Source of the DNA: Colwellia sp.
GTDB lineage: Bacteria > Pseudomonadota > Gammaproteobacteria > Enterobacterales > Alteromonadaceae
Reading direction: 5' to 3'
DNA: 64,000 nt
Assembly: GCA_013215385.1 (NCBI GenBank)
Contig: JABSOY010000008.1
Location: forward strand, 1 to 64,000
The notes under the pieces: generated by a model
What the model saw: only the letters and a program-made list of their open reading frames with translations
Database searches by the model: none
Told to the model about the DNA's origin: nothing
Shown here: in pieces, positions 29,528-38,586 of the stretch
How the letters are laid out: each line of letters opens with the position of its first letter
Position numbering within the stretch: position 1 is the stretch's first letter
Translations under genes and position numbers: made by a program

Positions 29528-29715
29528 GTAGTAGTACCTGATTTTTACGTGAAGATAATAGGGCATTAAACTGAGTTTGTTATACTATGACAGATACAAG
29601 GTAATACCTGATATTGATGCATACAAGCCTCAAACTGGTTTTTGATGTCTGTTGAAATTGATAAAATTGGCGTATATATTACTTGTACTCAATCGATGTT
29701 ATGCGGAGAGAATTA

Positions 29716-30789
29716 ATGAATATAACGATATTGGGAGCCGGTGCAGGTGGTTCGGTTACAGCCTTCGATTACGCCAATCACGGGCATTCTGTCAGGCTTT
29801 TCGATTTTCCTGAGTTTCCTAGTAATATCGAGGCGATAGCAAACCAAGGAGGTATCTATGCAGAAGGAGATATTTCTGGATTTGGCCCTGTAGCCTACGC
29901 AGGACATGACATCGATAAAGCGTTGGAAGATGCCGAACTTATTTATGTCATAGGGCCGGCATTCAGTACATTACCATTCGGTGAAGCCTGTGCGGGCAAA
30001 CTAAAGCCTGGACAAACCGTTATTATTAGCCCGGGGTCTTGTGCAGGTGCTCTAGTCTTCAAACAAGCTGCTGGACTGAGGCTTGAGGATGATTCTGTAC
30101 GGATTGCGGAAACCCACACACTACAATATGCCGTTCGTCTGCTCAAAGCGGGCCGAGTGCACGTATTTCTCAAATTGAAAGCTGGCAATCTTCTGGCGGC
30201 CCTGCCTAGCCGCCATACAGCTGACATATTACAATTGATTACGGATGTATATCCGGGAATGGAACCAGCACACAACGTGATCCAAACCAGTCTGCAAAAT
30301 GCCAACCCCGTTATTCACCCTGCCGTATCATTGACTAACGCGGCACGCATTGAAGGGGCTGGCGATTTCCTGTTTTACGAAGAAGGTGTCAGCGATTCTG
30401 TGGGACGGCTCATTGAGGCGGTCGATCGGGAGCGAATTGCCATCGGCGAGCGTCTGGGTATTACAGTACTCTCTGATCCGGAAATAGGCATACGTCAGGG
30501 CTATATGCGGGAAAATAACTACGGCTCAGCTTATCGAAAAGCGCCTGGTTTCTTGGGTATTCCTGCCCAACCTCAACTTGATCATCGCTATATTAATGAG
30601 GATGTAGGTTACGGTCTTGTGTTTATGTCTGGGTTGGCGAAGCAGATCTGCGTAGAGACTCCTAGCATTGATGCCATCATCCAGATCACGTCGGTACTCA
30701 TGAACCGTGACTATGCAGCAGAGGCGCTACGCACACCAGAATCATTAGGTATTTCAGGCCTATCCGTGGAAGAGCTCGGCAGCCTTTAA
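29716..30789 (+). CDS. Opine dehydrogenase family protein 1
   Basis: 357 residues of the NAD/NADP octopine/nopaline dehydrogenase type: a Rossmann fold with MNITILGAGAGGSVTAFDYA at the start and an all-helical second domain containing NANPVIHPAVSLTNAARIE, which holds the catalytic His. The family reductively joins an amino acid and an alpha-keto acid; the substrates cannot be read. GGAGAG supports 29716 over an upstream start at 29683. The gene is visibly richer in G+C than its neighbours, suggesting transfer. A second, divergent family member follows 418 bases later. Confidence 0.85.
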   Translation: MNITILGAGAGGSVTAFDYANHGHSVRLFDFPEFPSNIEAIANQGGIYAEGDISGFGPVAYAGHDIDKALEDAELIYVIGPAFSTLPFGEACAGKLKPGQTVIISPGSCAGALVFKQAAGLRLEDDSVRIAETHTLQYAVRLLKAGRVHVFLKLKAGNLLAALPSRHTADILQLITDVYPGMEPAHNVIQTSLQNANPVIHPAVSLTNAARIEGAGDFLFYEEGVSDSVGRLIEAVDRERIAIGERLGITVLSDPEIGIRQGYMRENNYGSAYRKAPGFLGIPAQPQLDHRYINEDVGYGLVFMSGLAKQICVETPSIDAIIQITSVLMNRDYAAEALRTPESLGISGLSVEELGSL

Positions 30790-31072
30790 TTCAACTATAA
30801 CGATATTGGTTTATCTGTATGGGATAAAGCCAGATTAAAGAGATGGTTAAGCAAAGCTAGTTATAAAACTTCAAATGTTTGGCTAATCATACTTAGTGAC
30901 ATCATATAAAAATTATAAGAACAGGTAACTGTTCAGACATCTTTGGAGAGTATAGGTTATAATGTATACACAAAATTCACACTGACTATTTTACTACCTG
31001 TAGTGATCTGTTAAGTCACTGGAATTAGGTGTTTTTAACTATATTTTTAGATGATTAACTCAAAACACCCAT

Positions 31073-31136
31073 CTACATTTCTACATTTCTACATTTCTAC
31101 ATTTCTACATTTCTACATTTCTACATTTCTATATTT
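31073..31136. repeat. Tandem 8-base repeat, eight copies
   Basis: Seven exact copies of CTACATTT (31073-31128) and one variant, CTATATTT. The array ends 70 bases before the ATG of the second opine dehydrogenase gene, in its promoter region. Confidence 0.97.
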
Positions 31137-31206
31137 ACTGTTTTATGCTTTTAAAGGATGGGTATTTAATCCTTTGAAATAAGATCAATCATTAAAAGGA
31201 ATAATA

Positions 31207-32370
31207 ATGAAAATTACCATAATTGGAGCTGGTAACGCAGGTTCTGCTTGTGCGTTTATGGCTGCCGAGGCTGGACATAAAGTAAGACTATTGAAGACAT
31301 CAAATCGTATTACACATGATGAGCACTTTGAAGCAATGGTCAGCAATAAAGGAATATATTGCGTCAATAACACCAACAATGGCCATTTTACAGACAGTGC
31401 CGATGATGCCGAAAAAACTTTCCAACCATTGGAAATGATCACGCGAGATCCCAAAGAAGCGATTGAAGGAGCAGATGTTGTGATGATTTTCATTCAAACA
31501 ACATACCATCAAGCTTTAGCTGAACGGATTGCAAAGTATTTTCAGGATGATCAATTGGTCATGTTAGTTCCAGGATACGCAGGAAGCTTGTTTTATCGTC
31601 AATTTTGCGATAATAATCCCATCTTTGCTGAGGGTGAATCAACCCCTAATGATGCAAGAGTAGTATCACCTGGTACGGTAAAAGTTTTATTTAAAAATGT
31701 CAGAAACTCTCTATCATTTTTTCCAGCTTCAAGAACTACTGAGGGCATGGCGATTGCCTCCCGTTTATTTCCTGCCTATAACATTGAAATGAACAAGGTT
31801 CGAAAACATATATTCGAATCAGCGCTACATAATCCCAATATTATTGTTCACACAGTGGGCATGTATGTTATGTACCCGATGCTTGAGTATTGTGCCAAAC
31901 ACCATCCTGATGAAGTTCCATATATGTACAGAGACGCACTTTCCACAGACATGGCATGGCTGATGATAGAGAAATTAGACGCGGAAAAAATGGCGGTATT
32001 AAGTGCACTAGGATGTGAATCAACCCCTTATCTAGATGCCTGTTTATTTAGAAACGAGGAAGATCTCACACAAAATTCAAGAGATGTATTTGAAAGTTAT
32101 AAATTATCATCACCACCCGGTCCCTATAGTTTTGATAATCGTTACATTACAGAAGATGTTCCTATGGGATTGGTTTTATTCGCATCATTAGGTGATAAAT
32201 TGAATATTGCTGTGCCTGAATGTCACCGCTTAATAGAGATGTGTGGTGGTATTTTAAAAAGAGATTTTTATAAAGAAGGAAGAACCTTAACTTCATTAGG
32301 TTTAGGTGAGTTATCCATCGAGGACCTATTATCTTTTGTCAATGACGGTATAGTACCAATCAAAAACTGA
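31207..32370 (+). CDS. Opine dehydrogenase family protein 2
   Basis: 387 residues: a Rossmann motif in MKITIIGAGNAGSACAFMAA, a helical C-terminal domain with ESALHNPNIIVHTVGMYVM carrying the catalytic-type His, and DNRYITEDVPMGLVLFASLG, which parallels DHRYINEDVGYGLVFMSGLA in gene 1. It is the same family but clearly diverged and more AT-rich. AAAGGAATAATA precedes the ATG. No nicotianamine-synthase-like or transporter gene is adjacent, so a metallophore role is not supported. Confidence 0.85.
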   Translation: MKITIIGAGNAGSACAFMAAEAGHKVRLLKTSNRITHDEHFEAMVSNKGIYCVNNTNNGHFTDSADDAEKTFQPLEMITRDPKEAIEGADVVMIFIQTTYHQALAERIAKYFQDDQLVMLVPGYAGSLFYRQFCDNNPIFAEGESTPNDARVVSPGTVKVLFKNVRNSLSFFPASRTTEGMAIASRLFPAYNIEMNKVRKHIFESALHNPNIIVHTVGMYVMYPMLEYCAKHHPDEVPYMYRDALSTDMAWLMIEKLDAEKMAVLSALGCESTPYLDACLFRNEEDLTQNSRDVFESYKLSSPPGPYSFDNRYITEDVPMGLVLFASLGDKLNIAVPECHRLIEMCGGILKRDFYKEGRTLTSLGLGELSIEDLLSFVNDGIVPIKN

Positions 32371-32546
32371 TTACATAATGATAGAGGAGGTAAGCATAAA
32401 CTTTATACTTAGCTCCTCACTATACAAACCAACTTATTTTGAATAATTGCTTTGTGATCCTATACCTCACGCTCGTTTATTCCTTAAAGCGAGTTAGATT
32501 TCTAAGCAGTATTGGAGGTTAACCTTCTAATGTCAGCTATTATACA

Positions 32547-32588
32547 GATAGTAAACCAAAGATAGTAAACCAAAGATAGTAAACCTAA
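32547..32588. repeat. Three tandem copies of a 14-base unit
   Basis: GATAGTAAACCAAA is repeated three times (the third with one change), followed by a partial GATAG. No gene is affected. The surrounding 32371-32727 holds nothing else I can name, apart from a GAGGAGGTAAG / CTTAGCTCCTC hairpin just after the opine dehydrogenase stop. Confidence 0.9.
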
Positions 32589-32727
32589 GATAGGGCGTTG
32601 TTATAATTGCTCTTGCCACAAAAAGTTAGCAATTTTAATTAACTCACCAATGTCAGCCTTTAGCGATCAGTTGACCTAAAGAACAACCAGTAAACTAATG
32701 TCTCTTATGCGCACTTTGACCTTTAAT

Positions 32728-33255
32728 TCAAACATTAGTAACGACCACTTTAGTTCTAGAGTAGTTGTACGCTGTGGTAACTACTGCTTGATATTCATTA
32801 CTTGTCACAGACTCTGCTAATACCATTGATGATGGTAATAGGCATAACGCCGCGATAAAGCTCAAACTAAATAATGCGCTAAAGGTCATGCCATCAATAA
32901 TTACTGCGGCTAAACCACGATATATTTCAGCGCCTTCACCGGGTAATAACATCAGTGGCAATATACCGAAGATACTGCTCGCCATACTCATATAAATCGG
33001 ACGTTTCCTGCTATCAATTGCTAGGATAATGGCTTGATATTGGTTAAGGTTTTTCTGTAATGCACTCTGGTATTTACTCGCTAATAAAATGGCGTTATTA
33101 ATCACTTAACCTAATAGGATGATAAATCCAATCATGGTAATAATATCTAGCGCTTGATTCACAAATAAATTTAATAGCTGTAAACAAAGCATGTCTCCGG
33201 CAAAAGCTAACGGCATACTTAACATTACGGCAATGGCTAGTTTCCATGAATTTAA
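32728..33255 (-). pseudogene. C-terminal relic of an RND efflux permease
   Basis: The minus strand reads LAIAVMLSMPLAFAGDML, QALDIITMIGFIILLG, a TAA stop at 33106-33108, then VINNAILLA, IYMSMASSIFGILPLML and GEGAEIYRGLAAVIIDGM. These are the last membrane segments of an AcrB/MdtB-type permease (normally about 1030 residues) with one in-frame stop. The rest of the gene is missing. Confidence 0.75.
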
Positions 33256-33680
33256 GCTTAACCAAAGTGAAAAGAGTAACAGTGATACTCGGCTTTTTAG
33301 AGTGTGTCGATCTATTATATATCTAATTTATGTCGACCAACATTGGCAAGCGCATCATAATGTAACGATCACGTAAACCAAAACTAATATCATAATTGTT
33401 AAATACATCATTCCAACCTTGAAATTTATGATTACGGCCTAACGGTATTTAAATGGTTATTGGAAAACTTAAATCTTCTAGGCTATAAAAAGGTGGGTAT
33501 TAACTCACATAAAACTAATACAGTAAAAACAAATAGATACATGAGTTATGGGCGATATGTCGCAATCGAGTTTTAATTCTATAAAAAATAAATAGTAATA
33601 TTTATATTTTATTTATTTATAAACTCATTAGTGAATAAAGCGAGTAAATAGATAGCATATATTTTTAGTACTTACTCTTG
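33256..33680. other. Gene-free stretch between the RND relic and the biosynthetic operon
   Basis: A minus-strand run of about 40 codons around 33330-33450 (FGLRDRYIMMRLPMLVDIN) could be another gene fragment, but I cannot name it. No terminator for the operon is obvious. Confidence 0.35.
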
Positions 33681-35243
33681 TCAGCTTTGTGATAATTTTA
33701 TGTTTTTTCTTTTTGTTGGATATTTGTTATAAAGAAGTTTTTGAGCATCTCTTATTAATTTCTTACTTTTATCCAAAGATTTTTTGTTGTTAACAGCGGG
33801 CTTGGTGATGATTATCATGCCATGTGGCAGCAATTGTTCATAAAGCTTGGTGAGTAAAATAAGTATAAATTCACTTGAGAAATTTACTATGATTGAATTA
33901 TCTAGAATAATAGAATTAACGCCTAAAGTTTTTTTCCACAGTGGAGTCATAAGTTTATTTAGAGCTTCGGAACTAATTTTCTTATCGATAGTGAGCACAG
34001 GTGTCGTATGTTTATTAGGCGTACAGTCTGTGATAACGGAGCTTTGATTATCAGAAAATATTACTATGTTCTCACCATTGACACTAGCAAATAATTGTTC
34101 ATTAATTTTTTTACTTTCTTTTTTTATTCGTTTTAATATCATCGAGTTAACTTTAAATCCGGCGCCGAAAGTCATCATTAATACTTTACTATTTATGTTA
34201 GGCTGACTATTTTCTATTTCTTTGAGAACATAAAATACTGACGGTGAACTCATATTTGAACGACGCATAAAAACACGGTGGCTGTGTCCTAGGTCTCCAC
34301 AGCTAAGGGATAAACTGTCTGATATACCATGTAATATTTCAGTTCCTCCGGGATGAATCGCCCAGTAATCAATTAATTTTTGCCATTTAGGTGTTTTTTT
34401 ATTGAACAGGTATTTTAGCTTCATACTCAAAGGAAGTATTTTAGGTATTAGCTGCTTTAAATTTTTTGCAATAGGTTTTCCTGAAATAATGGCAAGCTTT
34501 CGAGATAACTTTATCCAAGGGCCTGCTTCACTTTCCTGAAATCGTATCGCATTAAAGCTGTTGTTATCGGCGCTGATGGTTCTTACTGAATGCTTTATTT
34601 GGTAAAGAGCTGGCTCGCTATGTGTAGAGAGAATAACAGCTGCACAACCTTCGCCAAATAGCGAATTAGGTGCGATATTATCTTCAGATAAATTAAAAAG
34701 ATTAGTTACCGCTTCAAGACTAATGACTAGAGCTCGACTGGCTTTATTCTCTGATTTTAAAAATCTCATTCCAGCATCTAAAGCTGCTAGGCCGCTAGAA
34801 CAAGACATTCCCCCTAGATTTAAAGTGACTAAGTGGTCACCAAAATTAAAAGAGTTGGCAACTATGCTGGCAGCACTGGGCATGGTTAAACCGACACTAC
34901 TTGTGACAATAACAAAATCAATGTCAGCGGCTGTGAGCTTACTCTGCTCAAATACGCCATTGATGGCATCGCACATTAGTTCTCTGATAACTTTTTCATA
35001 GCTGATTAAACGTTGTTCCCGCGTATTAAAGTTTAAAACTTCATCTAATTCAGGAATAAGTTTTCTTTGACGTTCGGGCGTAGCTTGCAGAATTTTATCA
35101 TAAAACCATAACATTTTTTTTGAGTTGTTTTTTGACTCGCTTTTGGCAAGTGCATCAACTACATGTTGAAATACTTGCTTATTATCAAGAGATTTCCCCT
35201 TTTCTGAACAATAAAAATTAACAATGGAAACTTTTTTCTTCAT
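33681..35243 (-). CDS. Chalcone-synthase/KAS III-like enzyme with C-terminal extension
   Basis: 520 residues. Residues 65-372 form a thiolase fold with Cys148 in GGMSCSSGLAALD, His297 in WAIHPGGTEIL and Asn330 in RRSNMSSPSVFYVL, the Cys-His-Asn triad shared by type III polyketide synthases and KAS III. GFGAG-like FGAGFKVNSMIL closes the domain. The last 145 residues are extra; LLTKLYEQLLPHGMIIITKP resembles the end of a methyltransferase fold, but that is weak. It would condense an acyl thioester with extender units. It is the last gene of the operon. Confidence 0.85.
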   Translation of the reverse strand: MKKKVSIVNFYCSEKGKSLDNKQVFQHVVDALAKSESKNNSKKMLWFYDKILQATPERQRKLIPELDEVLNFNTREQRLISYEKVIRELMCDAINGVFEQSKLTAADIDFVIVTSSVGLTMPSAASIVANSFNFGDHLVTLNLGGMSCSSGLAALDAGMRFLKSENKASRALVISLEAVTNLFNLSEDNIAPNSLFGEGCAAVILSTHSEPALYQIKHSVRTISADNNSFNAIRFQESEAGPWIKLSRKLAIISGKPIAKNLKQLIPKILPLSMKLKYLFNKKTPKWQKLIDYWAIHPGGTEILHGISDSLSLSCGDLGHSHRVFMRRSNMSSPSVFYVLKEIENSQPNINSKVLMMTFGAGFKVNSMILKRIKKESKKINEQLFASVNGENIVIFSDNQSSVITDCTPNKHTTPVLTIDKKISSEALNKLMTPLWKKTLGVNSIILDNSIIVNFSSEFILILLTKLYEQLLPHGMIIITKPAVNNKKSLDKSKKLIRDAQKLLYNKYPTKRKNIKLSQS

Positions 35244-35290
35244 TATTTATTGTCTCTTTATAATTGATTACGGTTCTAGTTGATTTTTAA

Positions 35291-36571
35291 TTAAAAATGA
35301 TATGAAAATGTAACTTGAATAAAGTTTTGCCGAGCATAAAGTGCAGCTTGCTTTACTAATGATTGATTTTTTAATCCTGCATTGATAAATGTTTCTGGAG
35401 ATATTGGCTTGCCAGCATCAATAATAAAGCCGTCAAATTGAATTTTTATATTATTACTATGACGCCAGCTAGATTCCATGCCGATAATTTTTTCTTTACT
35501 TTTTGAATCATAAGTCACGCTAAGTAATGCTTCAGTGCTTGCTTGATTATTGAATGCTATTCGAGATGCAAGGTATAAGTCGTCCTGATAAATACTCGAT
35601 TGTGAGCCTTCTCTCGAATCATACAAATATTCGAGTATCCAGCTAATATCTATGTTTGTTGTGAATATGCTGTTAGCGTTATATTCCAGACCTATATCAG
35701 CGGCATAAAAAGTTTTTCTCCCGCCTGACTGCGTAATTAACTCTGCTTTATAGCCCCAGTTACCTTTAAGGTAAAGGGCTTCTATACCTGTTTGATCTAT
35801 GACTGGATAAAAAGGAAATAGCGTAGGGTTATCATTGCTTCTAAGTTTCCCTTCAGTTAAAAAGTTGTTTAAGTCGAATGAGTCTGTAGCTAAGGTAAGT
35901 ACGGGCTCTCTAGCTGTACCAATGAACTTTGATAGTGCAATTTGCCAGTTTCCTAACAGGTGCTGCCAACGAAATGCAAAATCAATTCGCTTATTTTGAG
36001 CACTAGATTCATATTTAGCATTATCAGTGTTTACTAACAGAGGTAATCTTGGACGTCCCATCGCACTTGGGAACTTCTTTTCTCTCAAGCCAACTAGGGC
36101 ATAAATGTCAAATATACCATAGTCACTAACCCTGGATAAATTAATCATTGGTTGGCCTAGTTTTTCATCTCCATCTATCTGGTCGATATCATCTTTTTGA
36201 TTAATAATGTCGACTAAGTTTATGGCTTCTGTGACTCCCCAGTTTTCAATTCTAATCCCGGTTCTGTATTCCCAATGGTTATCAATATGGAGCCATGAGA
36301 GTTCTTTAATATCAAAATGTGTGCGTTCGTTATCATTCTTATCCAGTCGGATGAAAGGAGTGAATGCGAATAGATTTTCACCGTTATTTGATTGCTCATA
36401 AAAAGACACTTTTAAGAATAACGATGGCGATTCTTTTGAATCATAACCTTCTGTACGTTGATTGAAATGCCTATTTTCTAAGCCGACCTCACCCAATATC
36501 TCAACAGCTGCAACCGATTTAATATTAAGTGTAATGAGTCCTATTAAGGTCATTAATTTCACATATTTCAT
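35291..36571 (-). CDS. Outer-membrane beta-barrel protein of the biosynthetic operon
   Basis: 426 residues with a signal peptide (MKYVKLMTLIGLITLNIKSV). The body alternates polar and aromatic strands and ends QNFIQVTFSYHF, a BAM-type C-terminus. ELSWLHIDNHWEYRTGIRIE and the WGVTEAIN string suggest a DUF1302 or alginate-export-like barrel, tentatively. It overlaps the LolA-like gene by four bases (ATGA). With the MMPL pump and the LolA-like carrier it would complete a route to the cell surface. Confidence 0.8.
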   Translation of the reverse strand: MKYVKLMTLIGLITLNIKSVAAVEILGEVGLENRHFNQRTEGYDSKESPSLFLKVSFYEQSNNGENLFAFTPFIRLDKNDNERTHFDIKELSWLHIDNHWEYRTGIRIENWGVTEAINLVDIINQKDDIDQIDGDEKLGQPMINLSRVSDYGIFDIYALVGLREKKFPSAMGRPRLPLLVNTDNAKYESSAQNKRIDFAFRWQHLLGNWQIALSKFIGTAREPVLTLATDSFDLNNFLTEGKLRSNDNPTLFPFYPVIDQTGIEALYLKGNWGYKAELITQSGGRKTFYAADIGLEYNANSIFTTNIDISWILEYLYDSREGSQSSIYQDDLYLASRIAFNNQASTEALLSVTYDSKSKEKIIGMESSWRHSNNIKIQFDGFIIDAGKPISPETFINAGLKNQSLVKQAALYARQNFIQVTFSYHF

Positions 36572-37359
36572 CGTGATCTTTTTAAACTATTAGTGGTGAA
36601 ATTCATATCGGATAAACCTAAATTAAACTTATATTTATTCCAAGATAAAATAGTATACCGTCCTGTTATATTATTACTCATCGTCATAGTACTGGCGCGC
36701 CAGTATTTATCGTTATACTTTTTATAATCAGAAATAATAAGGGTTTTGCTATGCGTTGCTTTTCGATCAAAATAATGGATTTTTTGAATGAGATATTCTT
36801 CATTATCAACCCATAGTATTTCCTTGGTATACCCTGAGTTTTTGCTTTTTGGAAAGCGAATCAAAACAAAACAATTTAACTTTCCACAGGCTTCATTTTT
36901 GAGGTACTTATAGGTGAATTTTTCCACTTTTTGTGGGGTCATATCTTCATAACTGAATTCACTACCAATAAAAGACCCGGCTTTGTTTGAAGACGAAATA
37001 GCTTTTACTCGTTTAATTTTTGGTAAATATAGCCACTGTTTATCTGGTTGTTCAGTGTAGCTCCAGGTAAGTAGAGCAGTTCCTCGTATATCATTAGGAA
37101 AGGTGAAAGAAAACAAGGTCTTATCACTTTTTAAACTATCATGTTCTAGTGTTTGTATTTTTAACTTTCTTGAAACGCGATCCCCTTGTTTAGTGATGAG
37201 GGTCATCTCCATATCAGCATAACTGTCGCCAAACCCTGAATAACGCTGGTATGATTCAGTAGCAATAATGAAGCCTTGATCTACTTGTGTAAATCCATAG
37301 GCAAGATTAGTAACTAAGGCTATACCTATTAACATCACTAATATTTTCAAAGTGTTCAT
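36568..37359 (-). CDS. LolA-like outer-membrane lipoprotein-sorting protein
   Basis: 263 residues with a signal peptide. DMEMTLITKQGDRVSRKLKI, TALLTWSYTEQPDKQWLYLP and SFIGSEFSYEDMTPQKVEKF are the pattern of the LolA-like proteins that accompany MMPL/RND lipid exporters. The fold is a half-barrel that shields an acyl chain in the periplasm. It lies between the hypothetical gene upstream (2-base gap) and the barrel gene downstream (4-base overlap). Confidence 0.88.
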   Translation of the reverse strand: MNTLKILVMLIGIALVTNLAYGFTQVDQGFIIATESYQRYSGFGDSYADMEMTLITKQGDRVSRKLKIQTLEHDSLKSDKTLFSFTFPNDIRGTALLTWSYTEQPDKQWLYLPKIKRVKAISSSNKAGSFIGSEFSYEDMTPQKVEKFTYKYLKNEACGKLNCFVLIRFPKSKNSGYTKEILWVDNEEYLIQKIHYFDRKATHSKTLIISDYKKYNDKYWRASTMTMSNNITGRYTILSWNKYKFNLGLSDMNFTTNSLKRSR

Positions 37360-37361
37360 CT

Positions 37362-38105
37362 TTAACTGCCTTCTTGAATGCTATTATGAGACTTTTCTTT
37401 TATTAGTTTTTTGTACAGTTTTTTACACATAGTTTTAATGTAATAAATAGGGAGGTCAATAATAGGTACCCCACAAACGAATACTAATACACCATGTGAA
37501 ACGTCACCTTCAATGTAGTCCATAAAAACTTTGCCTTTGTTGTCCATCAACGCTAAATCTGTTTGTTCACCCTTTATTTGAAATTCGAGTGCTTGCATAC
37601 GATTTCTAAGTATGCCTTTTTCATTAACATCTGCTGCACCAATTACCTTGGCAACGGTTGAATATAAGGCTTGATATTTAAATTTTCTGTCTGGATTTTG
37701 GACATTTGGAAACACTGAGCCACCTAACGACAGCATGTTGTAATAACTTCTAGGGTTATTGGATATGGTAACAAAGGAATTTAGTCTAAATAGCCCCTTA
37801 AAAGAGATAACGTATTTATAAAATAAATAACTACCAAGCTTTGTTTGTACTTTTTTAAGCTGACCAGATTTACCACTTAAGCTAAATTGCAGAACGGAAT
37901 TACCAGCGATTACTTTTTGTTGATAAAATAAAAAAGCTTCAGGTTTGTGATCGTTAGTATAAAGAATTAATACACTTTCAATACTTTGAATATAGTAATC
38001 TAAGTTCTTAAGGGTATTTTCAGAATCAAAAGCATTATTAAAGATAGTGATAAGATCACTTTTTTCATTCATCGTTAATTTGTTGCATATATAATCTTTA
38101 ATCAT
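37362..38105 (-). CDS. Hypothetical, possibly GNAT-like acyltransferase
   Basis: 247 residues with no signal peptide. The central part (FLFYQQKVIAGNSVLQFSLS, TISNNPRSYYNMLSLGGSVF) has the feel of a GNAT fold, with a mid-protein strand and an NPRSYY helix, but the acetyl-CoA loop is not clear. A hydrophobic stretch, HGVLVFVCGVPIIDLPIYYI, followed by a Lys-rich tail suggests membrane association at the C-terminus. AGGAG precedes the ATG. Function not known; acyl transfer would suit the operon. Confidence 0.6.
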   Translation of the reverse strand: MIKDYICNKLTMNEKSDLITIFNNAFDSENTLKNLDYYIQSIESVLILYTNDHKPEAFLFYQQKVIAGNSVLQFSLSGKSGQLKKVQTKLGSYLFYKYVISFKGLFRLNSFVTISNNPRSYYNMLSLGGSVFPNVQNPDRKFKYQALYSTVAKVIGAADVNEKGILRNRMQALEFQIKGEQTDLALMDNKGKVFMDYIEGDVSHGVLVFVCGVPIIDLPIYYIKTMCKKLYKKLIKEKSHNSIQEGS

Positions 38106-38141
38106 TTTATTACTCCTGTGTGTTCACTGTTTTGTCTCTCC

Positions 38142-38582
38142 TTAACTGGATTCATGATTAAGTACTCGGGTCATCAGTTTATGACGTTGGTCAAATGTGT
38201 AATTGGTCATGGGTTTGGCGAACAAAGGATCGAATATCCCTAAGAAACCTGCACTGAAATTTAATTTATCTCGGTAAAGTGTTCCTTGTTTAGTTTCTTC
38301 AAAATGATGCTCATGTATGAAATATTTATAAGGCCCAAAACGCATGACGTCGACAAATACTTTATTGTGCTCAAATTGAGTTATTTCGGTGTGATAGAAA
38401 ATAGGGACTTTGGCGATATAAAACTTAAAAGTCAGCTCTATGCCAGATTGAGTCCATTGTTCTGGACCAGTCAACCAAGTGACTCTATAAGGAAAGTGTT
38501 GTAAAAATCCACTTTTGGATGCACAAAAAGCAAAGACCTCATCAATAGGTTTCTGGAGTAATACCGATTTTTCCAATTTCAT
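38142..38582 (-). CDS. SRPBCC (START-like) family protein
   Basis: 146 residues: SVLLQKPIDEVFAFCASKSG at the start, a central FYHTEITQFEHNKVFVDVM and a C-terminal helix RHKLMTRVL give the helix-grip ligand-binding fold. Members bind lipids or polyketides, and some act as cyclases or aromatases. It begins four bases after the desaturase stop, so it probably binds or cyclises the operon's product. Confidence 0.82.
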   Translation of the reverse strand: MKLEKSVLLQKPIDEVFAFCASKSGFLQHFPYRVTWLTGPEQWTQSGIELTFKFYIAKVPIFYHTEITQFEHNKVFVDVMRFGPYKYFIHEHHFEETKQGTLYRDKLNFSAGFLGIFDPLFAKPMTNYTFDQRHKLMTRVLNHESS

Positions 38583-38586
38583 TAAC

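Noticed and set aside
31073-31136. Possible CRISPR array
   Set aside because: Eight-base units without spacers form a simple tandem repeat; no cas gene is present. The 51-base repeat at 48831 has only two abutting copies.
29716-32370. Staphylopine-type metallophore locus
   Set aside because: Opine dehydrogenases are present, but no nicotianamine-synthase-like enzyme or matching transporter is next to them.
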